From: an uncultured Oscillospiraceae bacterium
GTDB taxonomy: Bacteria > Bacillota > Clostridia > Oscillospirales > Ruminococcaceae
DNA: 9,356 bases
Assembly (NCBI GenBank): GCA_934454435.1
Contig: CAKSGA010000092.1
Location: 1 to 9,356 of the forward strand
Direction: 5' to 3'
Shown: positions 5,495 through 9,356 of the stretch, in pieces
Layout: every line of letters begins with the position of its first letter
How positions within the stretch are numbered: position 1 is the first letter of the stretch
The notes under the pieces: generated by a model
Seen by the model: only the letters and a program-made list of their open reading frames with translations
Database searches by the model: none
What the model was told of the DNA's origin: nothing
Made by a program: the position numbers and the translations under genes

Positions 5495-6618
5495 GTATCT
5501 CAAAGAAGCTGAAAAGCGTGCTTGCGGCGGTCCTCTGCATGGGAATGCTGGCAGGCTGTTCGTCCAGGGGGGAGAGCAGCTCCTCATCAGAGCCGGCAGG
5601 GGAGAGTGCTCCTGCTGTCACCCAGGAAGTCAGGACGGCAGAAGCGGGCACTGATGAAACCTCCGCTACACAGGAAGCGTCCCAGGCTGAAGCCACTGCA
5701 GCTGATGTTCCCACAGAGGAACCCGCAGCTCAGCCCGAGGTCATGAACATCGCAGCCCTTAAAGGTCCCACTGCAATGGGAATGATCAAGATGATGTCCG
5801 ACGAGGGCCAGAATGAGAATTTCAGCTTCACGATTTCCGGCGCAGCGGACGAGCTGACCCCGGCGATAATACAGGGAAGCGTTGACATCGCATGCGTTCC
5901 TGCGAACCTCGCTTCCGTGCTCTATAACAAGACTGAGGGCGGCGTGAAGGTGCTTGCAATCAACACGCTTGGCGTGCTCTACATATGCCAGAACGGCGAG
6001 CCGACCATAGCTTCCACCGCCGACCTGAAAGGCAGGACCATCTACGCCAGCGGAAAGGGTGCCACCCCCGAGTACGCACTGCGCTATATTCTCAGCCAGA
6101 ACGGAATAGATCCCGACAATGATGTCAACATCGAGTGGCTGAGCGAGCATTCCGAGTGCCTGAGCAAGCTGCTGACAGACGAGGGCAGCGCCGCAATGCT
6201 TCCGCAGCCGTTCGTGACCTCAGCGCAGACAAAGAACGACGGCGTGAACGTTGTTCTCGACCTGAACGAGGAGTGGTCAGCCCTGAATAACGGCAGCGCC
6301 CTTGTCACCGGCGTTGTCATTGCCCGCACAGAGTTCGTGGAGGCGTACCCCAGGGCAGTTGATGAGTTCCTGAACGAGTACAGCGCCTCTGTCGAGTATG
6401 TCAATGCAAATAATGCAGACGCAGCGCAGCTTATCGGCGATTTTGACATCGTGCCGGCGGCGGTCGCAGAAAAGGCACTGCCCAAGTGCAACATCGTTTT
6501 CATTTCCGGCGCAGAGATGAAGGAGAAGCTCTCCGGGTATCTGGGCGTGCTGTTTGACAGTGCAGCGGCTTCCGTGGGCGGAGCGCTCCCGGGGGATGAT
6601 TTCTACTACGGCGCATAA
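5491..6618 (+). CDS. ABC transporter solute-binding lipoprotein (NitT/TauT/THI5-like)
   Basis: The 375-aa precursor has a lipoprotein signal peptide with lipobox L20-A-G-C23, then a long Ser/Glu/Ala/Thr-rich tether (24 to about 83), then a type-II periplasmic-binding fold. Visible blocks are VMNIAALKGPTAMGMIKMM (84-102), TPAIIQGSVDIACVPANLAS (123-142, the usual 'I-x-G-x-V-D-I-A' of NitT/TauT/THI5-type binding proteins) and a second lobe with DLKGRTIYASGKGATPEYAL. This family binds small organic or inorganic anions, sulfonates or thiamine-precursor pyrimidines; the ligand cannot be read from sequence. It starts inside the stop of the TM1266 gene (ATGA), with AAAGGA upstream, and is followed after 3 bases by its permease-ATPase. 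It should be tethered to the outer membrane face and deliver substrate to the fused transporter. Confidence 0.88.
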   Translation: MSISKKLKSVLAAVLCMGMLAGCSSRGESSSSSEPAGESAPAVTQEVRTAEAGTDETSATQEASQAEATAADVPTEEPAAQPEVMNIAALKGPTAMGMIKMMSDEGQNENFSFTISGAADELTPAIIQGSVDIACVPANLASVLYNKTEGGVKVLAINTLGVLYICQNGEPTIASTADLKGRTIYASGKGATPEYALRYILSQNGIDPDNDVNIEWLSEHSECLSKLLTDEGSAAMLPQPFVTSAQTKNDGVNVVLDLNEEWSALNNGSALVTGVVIARTEFVEAYPRAVDEFLNEYSASVEYVNANNADAAQLIGDFDIVPAAVAEKALPKCNIVFISGAEMKEKLSGYLGVLFDSAAASVGGALPGDDFYYGA

Positions 6619-6621
6619 CCT

Positions 6622-7986
6622 GTGAAGAAGCGTATTACGGCGGTACTGTGCGTGGTGTTCTGGCTTGCGGTCTGGCAGGTCGGAGCAATGCTGCTGCATC
6701 AGGAGATACTTCTGGTGTCCCCGGTTCAGGCGGCAGCAAGGCTCGCAGAGCTTCTGCCAACTGCGGAATTCCGGCGCAGCGTGGGGTTTTCCTCCGGGAG
6801 GATATTGCTTGGTTTTGCGCTGGGAACTGTAAGCGGCGTTCTGCTGGCGTTGCTGGCAGGTAAGCTGAGCTTTGTAAAAATGCTGCTGTCGCCGCTTATT
6901 TCAGCGGTGAAAGCGGTGCCGGTGGCGAGCATAACGGTGCTTGCGCTGATCTGGGTGACCTCCCGGAATCTATCGGTGCTTATAGCTTTCCTTATCACGC
7001 TGCCGGTGGTGTATTCCGGCATGCTGGAGGGACTAGAAAGCCTCGACCCGAAGCTCAGCGAAATGGCGGAGCTGTTCCGGGTCCCGCCGTTGCGGCGGTT
7101 CACCGGAGTTTACATTTCGCAGCTGCTGCCGTATTTCAGGACGGCGGTCAGGCTTGCGGTGGGGCTCAGCTGGAAGAGCGGGGCAGCGGCGGAGATAATC
7201 GGTATCCCGTCCGGCTCTATCGGCGAAAAACTCTATACGGCGAAGATCTATCTTGAAACTGCAGACCTGTTTGCCTGGACTATCGCAGTCATTTTGCTGA
7301 GCTGGCTCAGCGAAAAGGTTTTCCTGCTGCTGGTGGATCTGGCGGTCCGGGCGGTTTCGGGCGGATATGTCAGACGTGGCAGGGCAGGGGAAATGCGTGA
7401 GCTTCCGCCGGTCGGGGTGTTTGTTGGTGAGATTAAGAAGCGCTACGGCGGGAATACGGTGCTGAGCGGTTTTTCGTATGAGTTCCCGGCGGGAAAGACC
7501 ACGGCGGTCATGGGGCAGTCAGGCTGCGGCAAGACTACGCTGCTGGGACTCCTCACGGGCTTTGTGAAGCCAGATGGCGGCATTGTGGAGCAGAACGGCG
7601 CCGAGTTCTCTATGGTGTTCCAGGAGGACAGGCTGTGTGAAAATCTCACGGCGGCGGCTAATATCCGCCTGGTGACCGGGAACAAAAGGACTGACGAGGA
7701 GATCTACCGGGCATTCACGGCGGTTGGACTTCACGGGTGCGAAAACCAGCCGGTGCGGGAGCTTTCCGGCGGCATGAAAAGGCGCACGGCGCTTGTCCGG
7801 GCGCTGCTTGCGGAGTATTCCGTGATAGTCCTGGACGAGCCATTCAAGGGACTTGACGAGCAGACCCGAGGGCAGGTCGTGAGCTATTGCAGGGAAATGC
7901 TGCGGGGCAGGACGGCGATACTTGTCACACATGATAAAGCGGACTGCGAGGCGCTTTCAGCGTCAGCGGTTATTGAACTATCATAA
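6622..7986 (+). CDS. ABC transporter permease-ATPase fusion (NitT/TauT type)
   Basis: One 454-aa polypeptide carries both halves of the importer. The N-terminal half (1 to about 245) is a BPD_transp_1 permease with hydrophobic helices near 7-24, 60-80, 87-113, 117-132, 172-182 and 216-238 and an EAA-type loop (EMAELFRVPPLRRFTGVYIS, 147-166). The C-terminal half (about 263-454) is an ATPase with Walker A GQSGCGKTT (298-306), Q-loop Q334, signature LSGGM (381-385), Walker B VIVLDEP (401-407) and H-loop H437. The ATPase is only about 190 aa and stops 17 residues after the H-loop, so the usual C-terminal tail is missing, but all catalytic motifs are intact. In NitT/TauT systems these are normally separate genes. 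It starts at GTG 6622, three bases after the binding-protein stop, with no clear ribosome binding site, so translation probably depends on coupling. A homodimer would supply two permease and two ATPase domains. Confidence 0.9.
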   Translation: MKKRITAVLCVVFWLAVWQVGAMLLHQEILLVSPVQAAARLAELLPTAEFRRSVGFSSGRILLGFALGTVSGVLLALLAGKLSFVKMLLSPLISAVKAVPVASITVLALIWVTSRNLSVLIAFLITLPVVYSGMLEGLESLDPKLSEMAELFRVPPLRRFTGVYISQLLPYFRTAVRLAVGLSWKSGAAAEIIGIPSGSIGEKLYTAKIYLETADLFAWTIAVILLSWLSEKVFLLLVDLAVRAVSGGYVRRGRAGEMRELPPVGVFVGEIKKRYGGNTVLSGFSYEFPAGKTTAVMGQSGCGKTTLLGLLTGFVKPDGGIVEQNGAEFSMVFQEDRLCENLTAAANIRLVTGNKRTDEEIYRAFTAVGLHGCENQPVRELSGGMKRRTALVRALLAEYSVIVLDEPFKGLDEQTRGQVVSYCREMLRGRTAILVTHDKADCEALSASAVIELS

Positions 7987-7990
7987 TAAA

Positions 7991-8021
7991 AAACGGGGCG
8001 CATTACCGCTCCGTTTCGTTT
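7991..8021. terminator. bidirectional terminator between convergent genes
   Basis: AAACGGGGCG (7991-8000) pairs with CGCTCCGTTT (8007-8016; one G-U) around a 6-nt loop. On the plus strand TTTcgTTTTT follows; on the minus strand a run of six T follows. It lies 4 bases after the transporter stop and 5 bases after the kinase stop, and so serves both. Confidence 0.85.
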
Positions 8022-8930
8022 TTATTCCTGAACCTTAGGCACTGCAATATTAAGAGCTCCGGGAACAACCTCTATATCCGCTGAAGTGTACTCTCCGCCG
8101 TTCTCGCCGTCCAGCGTCCACCGGAAGGGCTTCTCGCAGTAAACCGAGAGCTTTTCAGCCTTGAATGAAACCACCATATCTGTGTCGTCGTCATGGGACA
8201 TTACAAAGCGGTTTATTGCGTCGATGTCAGATATGTTGTGGGGCGCCCTGACAAACAGGCAGTCGAGCTTGCCGTCTGTCAGCGAAGCGCCGTCCGGGAC
8301 AAGGTTCTTCATTCCGCCCACCGAATGAGTGTTCCCCACCATGCAGTAGACGAAATCGTCCTCGATCTCGCCGTCCTCCCAAGTTATTTTCACTCTGCCG
8401 GAGTTTTCTTTCAGATATTTTGGCTCAAAGGAGCGCAGACCGGTAAGAAAATACGCAAAGGAACCAAGCCGGTTCTTGGTTTTCTGGCTGGTCACGTAGC
8501 TGACGTCAGTGAACCATCCGAATGCCGATATGTATGCGAAATATCCGCCGTTGAAACGTCCGAGGTCAACAGGGGTGAAATTCTCCTGCATTATCATTTC
8601 GGCGGCCTTTGTCATGTCTTTTGGGATATTCAGCGAAGAAGCAAAGTCGTTCACTGTTCCGGAGGGAATATACCCGCAGGGTCTGTCGATCCTCCCGGCA
8701 GAAACTCCGTATGCGAGTTCGTGGAGCATTCCGTCGCCGCCGGAGCTTACGATCAGGTCGAACTCCTGACCACGTTTAGAGATGAACTCTATTGCGTCAC
8801 CGGAACAGCTCGTGGGGTGTACCATTACGTCATATCCCCCCGCCGTGAATATGGACAGGATGTCAGAAAGAGCCTGCTTGACAGCACCCTTTCCGGAATT
8901 CGGATTGTAGGTGAACAGCATTTTTTTCAT
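8022..8930 (-). CDS. diacylglycerol/lipid kinase (YegS/DgkB/LCB5 family)
   Basis: The 302-aa protein has the N-terminal nucleotide-binding fold of the DAGK catalytic family: NPNSGKG (9-15), SSGGDGMLHE (62-71, with the GGDG phosphate-binding motif) and PSGTVNDFA (89-97). The C-terminal beta-sandwich carries PDGASLTDGKLD (212-223) and LDGE (273-276), both conserved in DgkB-type enzymes. The family phosphorylates diacylglycerol or related lipids with ATP, recycling lipid headgroup by-products at the membrane; the exact substrate is not readable. ATG 8930 is preferred: AAAGGCGG precedes it and the consensus promoter starts transcription near 8967. The upstream in-frame ATG at 8960 would leave only about 7 nt of leader and has no ribosome binding site. 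It is monocistronic, between its own promoter and the shared terminator, and shows no functional tie to its neighbours. Confidence 0.92.
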   Translation of the reverse strand: MKKMLFTYNPNSGKGAVKQALSDILSIFTAGGYDVMVHPTSCSGDAIEFISKRGQEFDLIVSSGGDGMLHELAYGVSAGRIDRPCGYIPSGTVNDFASSLNIPKDMTKAAEMIMQENFTPVDLGRFNGGYFAYISAFGWFTDVSYVTSQKTKNRLGSFAYFLTGLRSFEPKYLKENSGRVKITWEDGEIEDDFVYCMVGNTHSVGGMKNLVPDGASLTDGKLDCLFVRAPHNISDIDAINRFVMSHDDDTDMVVSFKAEKLSVYCEKPFRWTLDGENGGEYTSADIEVVPGALNIAVPKVQE

Positions 8931-8973
8931 GTGAACGCCGCCTTTCCCTGATTTGATCATCTATTTATATTAT

Positions 8974-9002
8974 ATTATATGGGATTTCTGTCCGAATGTC
9001 AA
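8974..9002 (-). promoter_or_regulatory. perfect consensus sigma-A promoter of the lipid kinase
   Basis: On the minus strand TTGACA (9002-8997), a 17-base spacer and TATAAT (8979-8974) match the consensus exactly. The start would be near 8967, leaving a leader of about 37 nt. Confidence 0.9.
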
Positions 9003-9039
9003 GCCTGAATTTTCCATAAGTATACACCAGACTATATAT

Positions 9040-9063
9040 TATGAGTAAAAATATGAGTAATTA
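9040..9063. repeat. 12-bp direct repeat in intergenic region
   Basis: TATGAGTAA occurs at 9040-9048 and again at 9052-9060, exactly 12 bases apart. The rest of 9003-9117 is plain AT-rich sequence, in which I see no gene. The repeat lies about 55 bases upstream of the next -35 box, so it could be an activator site or chance. Confidence 0.3.
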
Positions 9064-9117
9064 GTGTTAGGTAAACCGATGTAAACAAAATATTTGAAGT
9101 TATCTTTCACTAACCTA

Positions 9118-9146
9118 TTGCAAAATAGAGAAAAATGTTGTATAAT
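9118..9146 (+). promoter_or_regulatory. sigma-A promoter of the GGGtGRT-family gene
   Basis: TTGCAA (9118-9123), a 17-base spacer and a perfect TATAAT (9141-9146) predict a start near 9153, giving a leader of about 53 nt. Confidence 0.8.
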
Positions 9147-9155
9147 ACAGTTGTA

Positions 9156-9179
9156 TGTCCGGGCAAACTTCTCCGGACA
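9156..9179 (+). other. 5' leader hairpin
   Basis: TGTCCGG (9156-9162) pairs perfectly with CCGGACA (9173-9179) around a 10-nt loop, only a few bases from the predicted transcript start. No T-tract follows, so it is not a terminator. A hairpin at the extreme 5' end commonly stabilises mRNA; that role is inferred here. Confidence 0.6.
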
Positions 9180-9205
9180 AAATGTTGAAAGGAGTTCAAA
9201 CAACA

Positions 9206-9356
9206 ATGACTTATTCTCATGAAGTTGAAAACATGTGTCCCGTAGCACAGGGCGTTGCTCACGGCGCTGCGCCTATCCCCGAAGAAGCTAAGTGGGTAAA
9301 GGCTAAGGAAATAAAGGATATTTCCGGTTTTACACACGGCATTGGCTGGTGTGCTC
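9206..9356 (+). CDS. GGGtGRT-family protein, N-terminal part (runs off window)
   Basis: Fifty residues are visible, from ATG 9206 behind a strong AAAGGAG (9188-9194). The stretch KEIKDISGFTHGIGWCA matches my memory of the start of the clostridial GGGtGRT proteins, in which the visible WCA is followed by PQQGACKLT and a NifU-like iron-sulfur scaffold type fold. Function is not established; the family is suspected to bind metal or iron-sulfur clusters through conserved cysteines (one visible, in GWCA). The gene continues to the right, so neither its length nor its later motifs can be checked. Confidence 0.65.
   Translation, partial: MTYSHEVENMCPVAQGVAHGAAPIPEEAKWVKAKEIKDISGFTHGIGWCA

Noticed and set aside
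5587..6150. 187-codon minus-strand open frame inside the solute-binding protein gene
   Set aside because: It is a shadow of a gene with a clear lipobox and binding-protein motifs; the Cys/Gly/Leu-rich translation shows no family resemblance.
8193..8951. 252-codon plus-strand open frame opposite the lipid kinase
   Set aside because: It is the antisense of a well-supported DAGK-family gene, has no recognisable domain and no start signals.
1..9356. CRISPR array, tRNA or rRNA genes, toxin-antitoxin or defence genes
   Set aside because: No regularly spaced repeats, no cloverleaf with a TTCRA arm, no rRNA-like stretches and no recognisable toxin, antitoxin or defence proteins were seen on reading.

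Overview
The window looks like a piece of a Gram-positive, anaerobic, fibre-degrading clostridial chromosome, most likely a Ruminococcus or close relative (inference). The reasons are a family 9 glycoside hydrolase of the cytoplasmic cellodextrinase type, Ser/Thr/Glu-rich lipoproteins and membrane-anchored proteins, a TM1266-family regulator tied to [FeFe]-hydrogenase systems, a GGGtGRT-family gene, and consensus sigma-A promoters with strong AGGAGG-type ribosome binding sites. The gene-bearing part (about 1.1-8.0 kb) is GC-rich by eye, whereas the left 1.05 kb and the right intergenic region are AT-rich.

Left end (1-1053): a patch of mobile-element debris. It holds a possible gene tail, a terminator, a recombinase-C-terminus-like fragment, a frameshifted gene with a sigma/HTH-like C-terminus, a second terminator, the last 70 codons of an IS3-family (IS150-type) transposase with its terminator, and the IS right inverted repeat.

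Minus-strand operon (4964 down to 1088): a sigma-A-like promoter drives a GH9 cellodextrinase-like enzyme, then a membrane-anchored protein carrying two tandem SGNH/GDSL hydrolase domains, then a DUF4358-type lipoprotein. The inferred theme is carbohydrate or cell-envelope processing, with a cytosolic sugar hydrolase and two extracytoplasmic proteins.

Plus-strand operon (5010-8021), divergent from the first: a strong promoter, a structured leader of about 125 nt ending in a strong intrinsic terminator just before the first ribosome binding site, then a TM1266-family regulator, a lipoprotein solute-binding protein (NitT/TauT/THI5-like) and an ABC permease fused to its ATPase. The genes overlap or nearly touch, so they form one unit. 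The leader has mutually exclusive terminator and antiterminator pairings, as expected of a riboswitch or attenuator, and I could not assign it to a known class. This is the most interesting part of the window.

Right end (8022-9356): a convergent bidirectional terminator separates that operon from a monocistronic minus-strand diacylglycerol/lipid kinase (YegS/DgkB/COG1597) with a perfect consensus promoter. Divergent from it is the start of a GGGtGRT-family gene with its own promoter and a 5' leader hairpin, cut by the window edge.
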